From contig CAJPTO010000067.1 of NCBI GenBank assembly GCA_905373605.1, positions 1 to 13,515 on the forward strand: a stretch of DNA of 13,515 nucleotides. The letters are read 5' to 3'. This DNA comes from an uncultured Prevotella sp. GTDB taxonomy: Bacteria; Bacteroidota; Bacteroidia; Bacteroidales; Bacteroidaceae. The position numbers and the translations under genes are program-made. This document shows positions 1-6,359 of this stretch, piece by piece (position 1 is the first letter of the stretch; every line of letters starts with the position of its first letter). The notes below the pieces were generated by a model. That model did no database searches. It saw nothing but the letters and a program-made list of their open reading frames with translations, and had not been told where the DNA came from.

Positions 1-807
1 TACACCATGTTGGCCAGCATTGTGAAATATCCCTTTGCCAGCGGTGCAGCAGGCAAGAAAGCAAAGTTTGGATTTTTTGCCACTGAAGCCGAAACATACC
101 AGCGCATTGCCGATGAATTGGGCATTATTCGCTTGTCGGAAGACACAGAACCGCTACGCTTTGTGCGCCATCCACTGGTGTATCTGGTGGAAGCCGCCGA
201 TGACATTTGCTATGAAGTGATGGATATTGAAGACTCGCACAAGCTAAAGATTTTGTCTTTTGAAGAAACAGAAGACCTGCTGCTTGGTTTCTTCGATGAA
301 GAGGGAAAGAAACGCATACGAAGCCGCATTGAGGAAGAGGGTGTTACCGATGTTCACGAGAAAGTGGTGTACATGCGGGCTTGCGTTATCGGCTTGCTTG
401 AACACAAATGTGTGGAAGCTTTTGTGGAAAACGAGCAAAAGTTGCTCGATGGAACGCTCGAAGGTTGCCTTATCGACCACATCTCGACTCTTGAACGCGA
501 GGCTTATCGCCGCTGCGAAAGCGTTTCGAGAAAGAAAATCTACAACAGCAAACCCGTGCTGGATGTGGAATTGAGCGGTTATAACATCATGGAAACATTG
601 CTCACATCACTGGTGGCGGCCGCCACGGAGCCTCAAAGATATTATTCGCGACAGTTGATACAACGCTTTAGCAGCCAATACGACATCAACAGCCCGCAAC
701 TTGCTACGCGCATTCAGGCCGTCATCGATTACATCAGCGGCATGACCGACCTCTTTGCACTGGACGTTTATCAAAAGATTAAGGGCATTTCGCTGCCCAT
801 TGTGTAA
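1..807 (+). CDS. dgt: dGTPase (deoxyguanosinetriphosphate triphosphohydrolase), C-terminal part
   Basis: The reading frame is open from the first base (Tyr-Thr precede the first ATG at 7), so the gene starts outside the window; 268 residues are visible. Members of this HD-domain family hydrolyse dGTP to deoxyguanosine and triphosphate and act in the cytoplasm on dNTP pools. The visible part carries the family signatures: an LASIVKYP segment, KFGFF followed by ETYQRIADELGI, then RHPLVYLVEAADDICYEVMDIED, which holds the late HD-domain His/Asp and the AADDI motif. The N-terminal HD pair and most of the metal site would lie upstream, outside the window. The C-terminal half is helical and ends in a normal stop. 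A strong hairpin terminator lies about 60 bp after the stop, so the gene probably ends its transcript. The neighbouring genes are convergent. Assignment rests on motif recognition and is firm for the family. Confidence 0.9.
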   Translation, partial: YTMLASIVKYPFASGAAGKKAKFGFFATEAETYQRIADELGIIRLSEDTEPLRFVRHPLVYLVEAADDICYEVMDIEDSHKLKILSFEETEDLLLGFFDEEGKKRIRSRIEEEGVTDVHEKVVYMRACVIGLLEHKCVEAFVENEQKLLDGTLEGCLIDHISTLEREAYRRCESVSRKKIYNSKPVLDVELSGYNIMETLLTSLVAAATEPQRYYSRQLIQRFSSQYDINSPQLATRIQAVIDYISGMTDLFALDVYQKIKGISLPIV

Positions 808-865
808 ACGCCAGCCTACCCCAATGCACCCAAACGGTGTTTCGCTTGGTGGGAAAGGGTGAGTT

Positions 866-892
866 AAAGCCATGCTGGAGCATGGCTTTTTT
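866..892 (+). terminator. Rho-independent terminator of dgt
   Basis: A perfect inverted repeat has arms AAAGCCATGCT (866-876) and AGCATGGCTTT (879-889) around a GG centre, which folds as a 10-bp stem with a TGGA tetraloop. On the plus strand it runs into six T residues (887-892). It lies 59 bp after the dgt stop and 22 bp beyond the stop of the convergent gene at 914-1825. The A-rich left flank may let it also slow transcription from that side, but the T-run on that strand is short. Confidence 0.85.
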
Positions 893-913
893 CGGCCATT
901 TCATCGGCGTTTG

Positions 914-1825
914 TCAGAAAGCAACATAGGGTTTGAGCCGCCTAACCTTCTCTTCAGAGAAGTCTTTGAGCAGTTTCAGCTGGTCCAGACTTTGCAAGTC
1001 GCCATGCAGACGGCGGAAATCCACGATTTCGCGAGCCATGAAAAAATTGAGATAAGGATGTTTCTTCAGTTGGTTAACAGTTAGTTTGTTGATGTTGATG
1101 CGCTGGATTTTGGCCATTTCATCGGCAGAAACTTCAAAAAACATAAGCGACTCGATGGGGAAATCGTCTATCTCGGCCAACTGTTCAACGCTCGAAAATC
1201 CGCCCAGACGGCTGCGATAGTTCACTATCTGGCGCGCGAAATAGCTGCCAATGCCTGGCACTTTCTTCAGAAGGGTGGTGTCGGCAGAGTTTAAGGGCAC
1301 GTGCATTCCTGCCGTTAGCTTTTGGGGATAGCGCAATGTGTCGCGCTGATGGCTGGCATGTGGGCGGTCGGTGGCGATGAAGTCGGCAGCCGGACGATAG
1401 TCGTCGGCAATGCGGATGTAGGGTTCCAGCTGGCGATATTGCTTAAGGGTTAATCCATAAAGACGCGCAAAGTCGGAGGGTTGCCGGAAAACACCGCCCT
1501 TGTTGCGATATTTAAGCAGGCTCCGCACTTGCCAAGGCTGTAGCCCTAAGGCCAGGAGTTGCTCGGGCGGAGCGGTGTTTGGGTCGAAAGGTGTGAGGTG
1601 TACAACAGCTGGCGACGCTTCATCAAAATTGAAGTCGTTGGCATTATGTCCCGATGAGACCACACTTTTGGGGGCTTTGTGCTGTTCGGAGGAAGCCTTT
1701 TCGGCGGTTGGCGACATGCCCTTCGACCATCTGATGGCCACAAAAATCACCACAATGGCCACCAAGAGAAAAAGGATGGCCTTGCGGTCGGACTTAGAGA
1801 AGTAGAACATTTCTTTTATTGACAT
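914..1825 (-). CDS. Membrane-anchored helix-hairpin-helix (ComEA-like) domain protein
   Basis: This is a 303-residue protein with a short cytoplasmic N-terminus, one hydrophobic segment at about residues 16-32 (AILFLLVAIVVIFVAI), a low-complexity linker to about residue 75, and three helix-hairpin-helix units. These lie at about 80-135 (FDPNTAPPEQLLALGL then KYRNKGGVF), 178-225 (LNSADTTLLKKVPGIGSYFARQIV then YRSRLGGF) and 242-300 (ININKLTVNQLKKHP then FRRLHGDL). Repeats of this form resemble the DNA-binding half of ComEA-type competence proteins. Similar anchored proteins are common in Bacteroidota and mostly have no assigned function. DNA binding outside the inner membrane is inference. The start at 1825 (MSIKEMF) gives a sensible membrane anchor. 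It lies 75 bp downstream of the transporter gene in the same direction, with no clear promoter box between them, so co-transcription is possible. Confidence 0.8.
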   Translation of the reverse strand: MSIKEMFYFSKSDRKAILFLLVAIVVIFVAIRWSKGMSPTAEKASSEQHKAPKSVVSSGHNANDFNFDEASPAVVHLTPFDPNTAPPEQLLALGLQPWQVRSLLKYRNKGGVFRQPSDFARLYGLTLKQYRQLEPYIRIADDYRPAADFIATDRPHASHQRDTLRYPQKLTAGMHVPLNSADTTLLKKVPGIGSYFARQIVNYRSRLGGFSSVEQLAEIDDFPIESLMFFEVSADEMAKIQRININKLTVNQLKKHPYLNFFMAREIVDFRRLHGDLQSLDQLKLLKDFSEEKVRRLKPYVAF

Positions 1826-1900
1826 GGTATTTAGGTTTATTGGTTGCGGTGGAATGGGGCTTTTTCTTCGTTTGCCCCTACTAACATACTGGCTATGCCA

Positions 1901-3262
1901 TCAGAACAGCCCAAGCTGATGCAAGAAAATGGCGAGGATGCAGAGTGGGCAGATGTAGCGCACGCTGAACAAATAGGCACCAAAGAGGGTGGAACGGAGT
2001 GTACCCCAGTTGGTAAACTCGTCTTTAACAAGCTTTCGTGGCACGAACCATCCTAGGAAAATGCAGGTGAGGAAACCGCCTACTGGCAGGAAAATTTGGC
2101 CTGTTACAAAGTCGAACACATCGAAAAGGGTGTGTCCGGCAATGCTCAAACCACTCATGGCACCCAGCGAAAGCGAGCAGAAAACGCCCACGGTGAGGGT
2201 TCCGGCAGTGACAATGGTCGCCGCCTTCTTGCGCGAGATGTGCAGTTCTTCATAGAAAAAGGCCGTGCTAACCTCGTGAAGCGAGATGAGCGATGTGAGT
2301 GCAGCCAACGCCAAGAGGGCATAAAACATCAGCGAGAGCACATATCCCACCACTGGAATGCCCGAAAAGGCTTGCTGGAACACGTGGGGAAGGGTGATGA
2401 AGATGAGCGATGGGCCGCTGTCTGGGCTTACACCAACAGAGAATGCGGCAGGGAATATCATCAATCCTGCCAAAATGGCCACCAAACTGTCGATAACGGA
2501 TATTTGAACAGCCGACTTGAGCAGGTTGGTTTGGCGGCTAAAGTAGGATGCGTAGGTGCAAATGCAACCCATTGCAATGCTCAAAGAATAGAACGATTGC
2601 CCTAGTGCATCGAGAAAGACGTTGGAATTGACTTTGGAGAAGTCGGGATTAAAAAGGAAAGCGATACCCTTTCCTGCTTCGGGAAGCATGCACGAGGCCA
2701 CGACAATAACCAACAGCAACACGAAAAGCGTGGGCATGAACAGCTTGGATGCCTTTTCGATGCCGCCGCGCACGCCATGTATGATGACATAATGGGTGAA
2801 AAGCAGGATGATGGCCGTCCAAAACACGGGCATGAAGGCACTTGCGGAGAAGTCGGTGAAGTAGTTGGCGATGGCGGCATGGTCGCCTTTCAGCTGATTT
2901 GTGGCCGAAGCATACATGTATTGCAGACACCAGCCTGACACAACAGCGTAATAGCCTGTGATGAGAAAGCCTGTTGCCACGCCTAAATAGCCCACCAAAC
3001 GCCACATGCTGCCCTTACCGGCAAGCTTGCCATAGGCGCGCGCTGTGTTTGATGCGCCGTGCCTGCCGATGATAAACTCGCTCACCATACAGGGAATGCC
3101 TAGGAAAAGGATGCAACAAGCATAGATGAGGATGAACACTGCGCCGCCGTCGGCACCAGTCATATAAGGGAAACGCCACACGTTTCCTAAGCCTACTGCC
3201 GAACCGGCCGTGGCTAAAATCAAACCTAACTTGCTACCAAATCCTGCTCTACTTTCAGACAT
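1901..3262 (-). CDS. Sodium-dependent transporter, NSS/SNF family
   Basis: This 453-residue polytopic membrane protein matches the neurotransmitter:sodium symporter family, whose members use the Na+ gradient to import amino acids or related compounds across the inner membrane. The N-terminus has the family hallmark: SKLGLILATAGSAVGLGNVWRFPY at about residues 10-33, including the unwound first-helix motif GLGNVWRFPY, followed by GGAVFILIY and a GIPCMVSEFIIGR segment. The length fits bacterial members with 11 membrane helices, such as Tyt1 and MhsT, rather than 12-helix forms such as LeuT. The substrate cannot be read from the sequence. A TAnnTTTG box lies 30 bp upstream of the start at 3262. 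The gene is divergent from the VanZ-like gene and may be followed by the helix-hairpin-helix gene in one transcript. Confidence 0.92.
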   Translation of the reverse strand: MSESRAGFGSKLGLILATAGSAVGLGNVWRFPYMTGADGGAVFILIYACCILFLGIPCMVSEFIIGRHGASNTARAYGKLAGKGSMWRLVGYLGVATGFLITGYYAVVSGWCLQYMYASATNQLKGDHAAIANYFTDFSASAFMPVFWTAIILLFTHYVIIHGVRGGIEKASKLFMPTLFVLLLVIVVASCMLPEAGKGIAFLFNPDFSKVNSNVFLDALGQSFYSLSIAMGCICTYASYFSRQTNLLKSAVQISVIDSLVAILAGLMIFPAAFSVGVSPDSGPSLIFITLPHVFQQAFSGIPVVGYVLSLMFYALLALAALTSLISLHEVSTAFFYEELHISRKKAATIVTAGTLTVGVFCSLSLGAMSGLSIAGHTLFDVFDFVTGQIFLPVGGFLTCIFLGWFVPRKLVKDEFTNWGTLRSTLFGAYLFSVRYICPLCILAIFLHQLGLF

Positions 3263-3291
3263 AATCGAAAAACTTCTGGTTTATGATGGTG

Positions 3292-3299
3292 CAAATTTA
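3292..3299 (-). promoter_or_regulatory. Bacteroidota -7 promoter box for the NSS transporter
   Basis: On the minus strand this reads TAAATTTG, matching the Bacteroidota sigma consensus TAnnTTTG. It predicts a start of transcription near 3285 and a leader of about 20-25 nt. I see no good -33 TTTG at the expected distance. Confidence 0.55.
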
Positions 3300-3311
3300 T
3301 AAAAAAACATC

Positions 3312-3319
3312 TACTTTTG
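3312..3319 (+). promoter_or_regulatory. Bacteroidota -7 promoter box, divergent, for the VanZ-like gene
   Basis: The plus strand reads TACTTTTG, a match to TAnnTTTG. It sits 12 bp from the oppositely directed box at 3292-3299, so the two promoters would overlap back to back. The leader to the start at 3447 would be about 120 nt. No clear -33 element is visible. Confidence 0.4.
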
Positions 3320-3446
3320 CATGGAAATTAGTAGTAATATTACATTTTGGTGATACGATTTGGCGTCTCTAGGCCATCGGGAACAACAAATTAGAGTTTC
3401 CAACGACCCCTTAAGGCCAATCGTTAACCAAAAAATCATTAGAGAT

Positions 3447-3872
3447 ATGAAATCAACAAGATTGCAAAAAATGAACTATGGCCGGCATCTTCTCATGGCC
3501 TACCCCTTCGCCACATGCTTAGCGATGGTGATATGGGTGATATGCTTGATGCCCATTCCCGAAACGCCGCTGAGCAACCTGACGCTTTTCGACAAGTGGA
3601 TGCATATCTTGATGTATGGCGTTTTGTGCTCAACGATGTGGATAGAGTATCTTCGCCACCATCGCGAGCTGCAAAAAATGCGCCTTTTCATCGGCGTTTT
3701 CCTTGCTCCTTTGGCAATGGGCGGGTTGATAGAAGTGGCTCAAGCCACCTGCACGGGTGGCAATCGCAGCGGCGACTGGGTGGACTTTGCAGCCAATGCC
3801 GTTGGCGTTGTGGTGGGAAATGTTATCGGTATGCTTCTGGCAAGGTGTTTCGCCAAAGGCAAAAAGGGTTAA
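3447..3872 (+). CDS. VanZ-like family membrane protein
   Basis: From the ATG at 3447 the protein is 141 residues long. It has about four hydrophobic segments: roughly residues 15-36, 51-67, 79-97 and 114-134. The VanZ-type pattern is visible: LFDKWMHILMYGVL at about 48-60 (conserved Asp/Lys and His), then GLIEVAQ at about 93-99 and GNRSGDWVDFAANAVGVVVG at about 105-124 with the conserved Glu, Gln, Arg, Asp, Asn and Gly. Members are small integral membrane proteins. The namesake VanZ gives low-level teicoplanin resistance, but most chromosomal homologues have no known role, so no resistance phenotype should be assumed. An in-frame ATG at 3471 (MNYGRHL) is an alternative start, and the frame is open upstream to a TTG at 3360. 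The last 50 bp overlap the convergent CYTH gene. Confidence 0.8.
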   Translation: MKSTRLQKMNYGRHLLMAYPFATCLAMVIWVICLMPIPETPLSNLTLFDKWMHILMYGVLCSTMWIEYLRHHRELQKMRLFIGVFLAPLAMGGLIEVAQATCTGGNRSGDWVDFAANAVGVVVGNVIGMLLARCFAKGKKG

Positions 3873-4323
3873 CAAGGAGGTTGGAGTTGTAGAAACGGCG
3901 GTCGCCCGTTACCTCTGGCCCGATGAAATGGGGCTTTTCGTAGGCCTCGTCTTCGCTTCCGAGTTCCACCTCGGCCAAGACAAGGCCTTCGTTGTTGCCG
4001 TAAAACTCATCTATTTCGAAGGTGTGCGCTCCGCTTTTCACCAGATAGCGCCGCTTATCCACCACTCCGCCGCGACAAAGCAACAGCAGTTGGTCGGCCT
4101 CTTGCGGCTGTATCTCGGTTTCAAACTCGTATCTCGACAAGCCATTGTTTACCGAACGGCTTTTAATTGTGAGGTAAGCACGGCTGTCGCGCTTACGGAT
4201 GCGCACCGTTGCACCCTCGCAGGGGATGTAACCTTGCACGATGCGACTGCTGGAAAAGGCCGCATCGCGATAGGCATGGCCTTTTTCCACCAAGAACTTG
4301 CGTTCAATTTCTTGTCCACTCAT
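3823..4323 (-). CDS. CYTH domain protein (triphosphate tunnel metalloenzyme family)
   Basis: This 166-residue single-domain protein begins with the CYTH signature ExExK (EIERKFLV, Glu5, Glu7, Lys9). It is followed by the alternating charged strands that line the tunnel: VRIRKRD, LTIKSR, YEFETEI, FEIDEFYG and LAEVELGSE. This family binds triphosphate groups with metal ions; bacterial single-domain members have inorganic triphosphatase or related phosphohydrolase activity, and some are class IV adenylate cyclases. Length and motif order fit the short bacterial triphosphatase-like group, but substrate cannot be settled from the sequence. It shares its last 50 bp with the convergent VanZ-like gene. 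Upstream in the same direction, 94 bp away, is a small membrane-protein gene, with a long-stem hairpin in between. Confidence 0.88.
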   Translation of the reverse strand: MSGQEIERKFLVEKGHAYRDAAFSSSRIVQGYIPCEGATVRIRKRDSRAYLTIKSRSVNNGLSRYEFETEIQPQEADQLLLLCRGGVVDKRRYLVKSGAHTFEIDEFYGNNEGLVLAEVELGSEDEAYEKPHFIGPEVTGDRRFYNSNLLVNPFCLWRNTLPEAYR

Positions 4324-4346
4324 TTAAAGTTCAAGTTTAGTAGGCA

Positions 4347-4402
4347 GTCTTCGCCTTGCTTTCAACGGCTTTTCTGCGCCGTCTAGAAAGCAAGGTGAAG
4401 AC
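4347..4402. repeat. 56-nt long-stem hairpin between the small membrane protein and CYTH genes
   Basis: The outer arms are GTCTTCGCCTTGCTTTC (4347-4363) and GAAAGCAAGGTGAAGAC (4386-4402): 17 positions with one difference, which pairs as G-U in plus-strand RNA and as a C-A mismatch in minus-strand RNA. Inside, ACGGC (4365-4369) pairs with GCCGT (4378-4382), giving a second short stem. No T-run follows on either strand, so it does not look like a standard terminator. It could be an RNA processing or stability element, or a relic of a small palindromic mobile repeat. Confidence 0.75.
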
Positions 4403-4417
4403 CACGTGTTAGGAAAT

Positions 4418-4555
4418 TCACGAATTCATCGCATAAACCAATAGGGCAAGGGCCAATAAGGCCAATACGCCCACTAGCCAATAAATCACTTGTTTGGCTT
4501 GTTTCTCTTGCTGTGCTTCGCGCTTAGCGCGGCGCAATTTGCTTTTCTCACTCAT
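4418..4555 (-). CDS. Small single-pass membrane protein, 45 residues
   Basis: A short open frame starts at ATG 4553-4555 and ends at TGA 4418-4420. The product is 45 residues: a strongly basic, Gln/Lys/Arg-rich N-terminal half (MSEKSKLRRAKREAQQEKQ) and a hydrophobic helix at about residues 23-42 (VIYWLVGVLALLALALLVYA), ending in MNS. This design, with a charged cytoplasmic helix and one membrane pass, is typical of small Bacteroidales membrane proteins of unknown function. I do not recognise a named family. Support is the clean amphipathic-to-hydrophobic layout, a good ATG and the co-orientation with the CYTH gene. No TAnnTTTG box was found directly upstream. It is short enough that standard gene callers may miss it. 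Confidence 0.72.
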   Translation of the reverse strand: MSEKSKLRRAKREAQQEKQAKQVIYWLVGVLALLALALLVYAMNS

Positions 4556-4788
4556 AGACTTTTAGTTTTTAGGCTCGCATTCGGGCTATTCGTTTTCGGC
4601 ATTTCGCGCTTTACCCGGGGTAATTAGGCTGTTGCTTAGCAGGGCTTGCGTGCCTTAATAAATCGTATTGTTCGGTTTTACGCCTGCTGTCTACCACCAA
4701 CACGGGTGTTGTGTCTGCCTTAAAGGGATGTCCCAAGCTGCGAGTGACATTATTTAATTAGGTATGTTATTAACTTATGAAAGACTTG

Positions 4789-4958
4789 TAAAGGTGAAAA
4801 GGTGAAAGAGTGAAAAGGTGGAAATATGGCTAACGCCCGTTAAAGGCGAAAGGGTGGAAGGGTGAAAATATGGCTGACGCCCGTTAAAGGTGAAAAGGTG
4901 AAAGGGTGGAAATATGGCTGACGCCCGTTAAAGGCGAAAGGGTGAAAGGGTGAAGGGT
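4789..4958. repeat. 44-bp tandem repeat array (about 3.5 copies)
   Basis: The 24-bp core AATATGGCTGACGCCC plus GTTAAAGG begins at 4823, 4867 and 4911, exactly 44 bp apart. The first copy has TAACG instead of TGACG. Each core is followed by 20 bp of purine-rich sequence built from GAAAGGGTG and GAAAAGGTG words. A degraded partial copy of the purine part precedes the first core (from about 4789), and a partial copy follows the third. The period is not a multiple of three and no frame is open, so it is noncoding. Confidence 0.9.
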
Positions 4959-4959
4959 G

Positions 4960-4980
4960 AAAAAATGGTTTCGCAAACCA
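4960..4980 (-). terminator. Possible weak terminator of prfB
   Basis: On the minus strand TGGTTT-GCG-AAACCA (4980 to 4966) forms a 6-bp stem, followed by six T residues (4965 to 4960). It lies about 85 bp after the prfB stop. The stem is short and AT-rich, so strength is doubtful. Confidence 0.4.
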
Positions 4981-5063
4981 ACTTGTCAACTCGCAAACTT
5001 CTCTACTTTCTACCTTACTCCTTAACGTCTTAACTCCTCAACAACTAACGTCCACCTCATTTT

Positions 5064-6182
5064 TTACTCCTCTGTCACAGGAAACTCCATGAGATACGCC
5101 TTGATAAATCCGTCTATCTTGCCGTCCATCACACCGTCAACGTCAGCCGTTTGATAATTAGTGCGGTGGTCTTTCACGCGACGGTCATCGAAAACGTAGC
5201 TACGTATCTGGCTTCCCCACTCTATTTTCTTCTTTCCTGCCTCAATCTTGGCCTGCGCTTCCAAACGTTTCTTCATCGCCCGGTCGTATAATTGCGACTT
5301 AAGCAGGCGCATGGCGTTGTTTCTGTTCTCCAATTGCTTTCGGCTTTCGGTGTTCTCGATGAGTATTTCCTCTTCTTCGCCCGTATCGGGGTCGGTATAT
5401 TGGTAGCGCAGTCGCACGCCCGTTTCCACCTTATTGACGTTCTGTCCACCCGCGCCACCACTTCTAAAGAGGTCCCACGACACCTTCGAGGGGTCTACAT
5501 ACACCTCAATCGTATCGTCGACAAGCGGCGAAACGAAGACAGATGCGAAGCTAGTCATGCGCTTTCCCTGAGCATTGTAAGGCGAAACACGCACAAGACG
5601 GTGCACGCCGTTCTCGCTCTTGAGGTATCCGTAGGCATATTCCCCACCTTCAATCTCCATTGTTACGCTCTTTATCCCAGCCTCATCGCCCTCCTGAATG
5701 TTGCTGATGGTTACGCGATGCCCGTGCGCTTCTGCCCACCGCATGTACATACGCATGAGCATTTGCGCCCAATCTTGACTCTCGGTGCCGCCTGCACCCG
5801 AGTTAATCTTCAGCACACAGTCCATTGGGTCTTCCTTTTGGCGCAGCATATTCATCAGTTCGAGGTCTTCGATGGCCTTGATGGCCTTGCGATAATCGTC
5901 GTCCACCTCTTCTTCTGTCACCATGTCATCGTGGAAGAAGTCGAAAGCCAGCTGCAATTCGTCGGCAGCCTGTCGCACTTCCTTATATCCCACAATCCAT
6001 TTTTCGATGCCTTTCACCTTTTTCATCTGCTCTTGAGCCCGTGCAGGGTCGTCCCAGAAGTCGGGAGCTTGCGTCCTTAGCTCCTCTTCTTCCAGTTCAA
6101 CGCGCTTTCTGTCGATGTCTAGATAGCGGTGTAAGGCTTCCGCCCTCTCCAATATGTCCTTGAGTTGGTCTGCTGTAATCAT
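5064..6182 (-). CDS. prfB: Peptide chain release factor 2 (RF2)
   Basis: This 372-residue class I release factor ends translation at UGA and UAA codons in the ribosomal A site. The catalytic GGQ motif is at residues 245-247 (RSGGAGGQNVN) and the PCRF domain occupies roughly the first half, with NSGAGGTESQDWAQML at about 127-142. The codon-recognition tripeptide, SPF in most RF2 proteins, reads SPY here (residues 200-202, codons TCG CCT TAC, before NAQGKRMTSF). Length and the whole N-terminus (MITADQLKD) are in one frame. At the point where most bacteria have an in-frame UGA and a +1 frameshift (RYL-D), this gene reads CGC TAT CTA GAC (6117-6128), with no stop and no upstream Shine-Dalgarno-like element. 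The autoregulatory frameshift is therefore absent. It lies 177 bp downstream of the acyl-CoA ligase gene, and I found no TAnnTTTG box before it. Confidence 0.95.
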   Translation of the reverse strand: MITADQLKDILERAEALHRYLDIDRKRVELEEEELRTQAPDFWDDPARAQEQMKKVKGIEKWIVGYKEVRQAADELQLAFDFFHDDMVTEEEVDDDYRKAIKAIEDLELMNMLRQKEDPMDCVLKINSGAGGTESQDWAQMLMRMYMRWAEAHGHRVTISNIQEGDEAGIKSVTMEIEGGEYAYGYLKSENGVHRLVRVSPYNAQGKRMTSFASVFVSPLVDDTIEVYVDPSKVSWDLFRSGGAGGQNVNKVETGVRLRYQYTDPDTGEEEEILIENTESRKQLENRNNAMRLLKSQLYDRAMKKRLEAQAKIEAGKKKIEWGSQIRSYVFDDRRVKDHRTNYQTADVDGVMDGKIDGFIKAYLMEFPVTEE

Positions 6183-6259
6183 GCTTTATGCGTTATAAAT
6201 ATCCCTTCTGGCGTGCTCAAAGACCGTTTCGCGGCGACCTCATGCTGCTAGTTGTTGGC

Positions 6260-6285
6260 AAAAAACGCCCATTTCATCGGGTGTT
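6260..6285 (-). terminator. Possible terminator of the acyl-CoA ligase gene
   Basis: On the minus strand AACACCC (6285-6279) and GGGCGTT (6270-6264) form a stem with one A-C mismatch around an 8-nt loop, ending in a run of T residues to 6260. It lies between the ligase stop (6360) and the prfB start (6182). The mismatch makes it uncertain. Confidence 0.35.
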
Positions 6286-6359
6286 GTCCAACTTAGGGGA
6301 TGTTTGTTCTTTGTTTCTGCGCTTATATATATAAGGAGTGCCTGCCTTCGAAAAGCGTT

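Larger units (their letters stand above)
4556..5063. other. Noncoding stretch with a 44-bp array
   Basis: About 500 bp between the small membrane-protein gene and prfB contains no credible coding frame. The left part (4556-4788) shows only a short hairpin, CAACAC-GG-GTGTTG (4698-4711). The middle holds the 44-bp tandem array. The right part (4966-5050) has a possible prfB terminator hairpin, TCGCAAAC twice 20 bp apart (4971 and 4991), and a run of TTAAC/TCAAC words. I see no RNA gene. Confidence 0.6.

Noticed and set aside
3447..3872. Glycopeptide resistance gene
   Set aside because: The protein is VanZ-like by fold only; no van cluster is present, and chromosomal homologues are widespread without resistance.
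3757..4386. 209-residue plus-strand open frame
   Set aside because: It is antisense to the CYTH gene and runs through the hairpin; no domain is visible.
5292..6080. 262-residue plus-strand open frame
   Set aside because: It lies antisense inside prfB, whose motifs and length are unmistakable; the frame has no recognisable domain.
6322..6335. Perfect palindrome CTTATATATATAAG as an operator
   Set aside because: Simple AT alternation makes a palindrome easily, and no link to a promoter box or regulator is visible.
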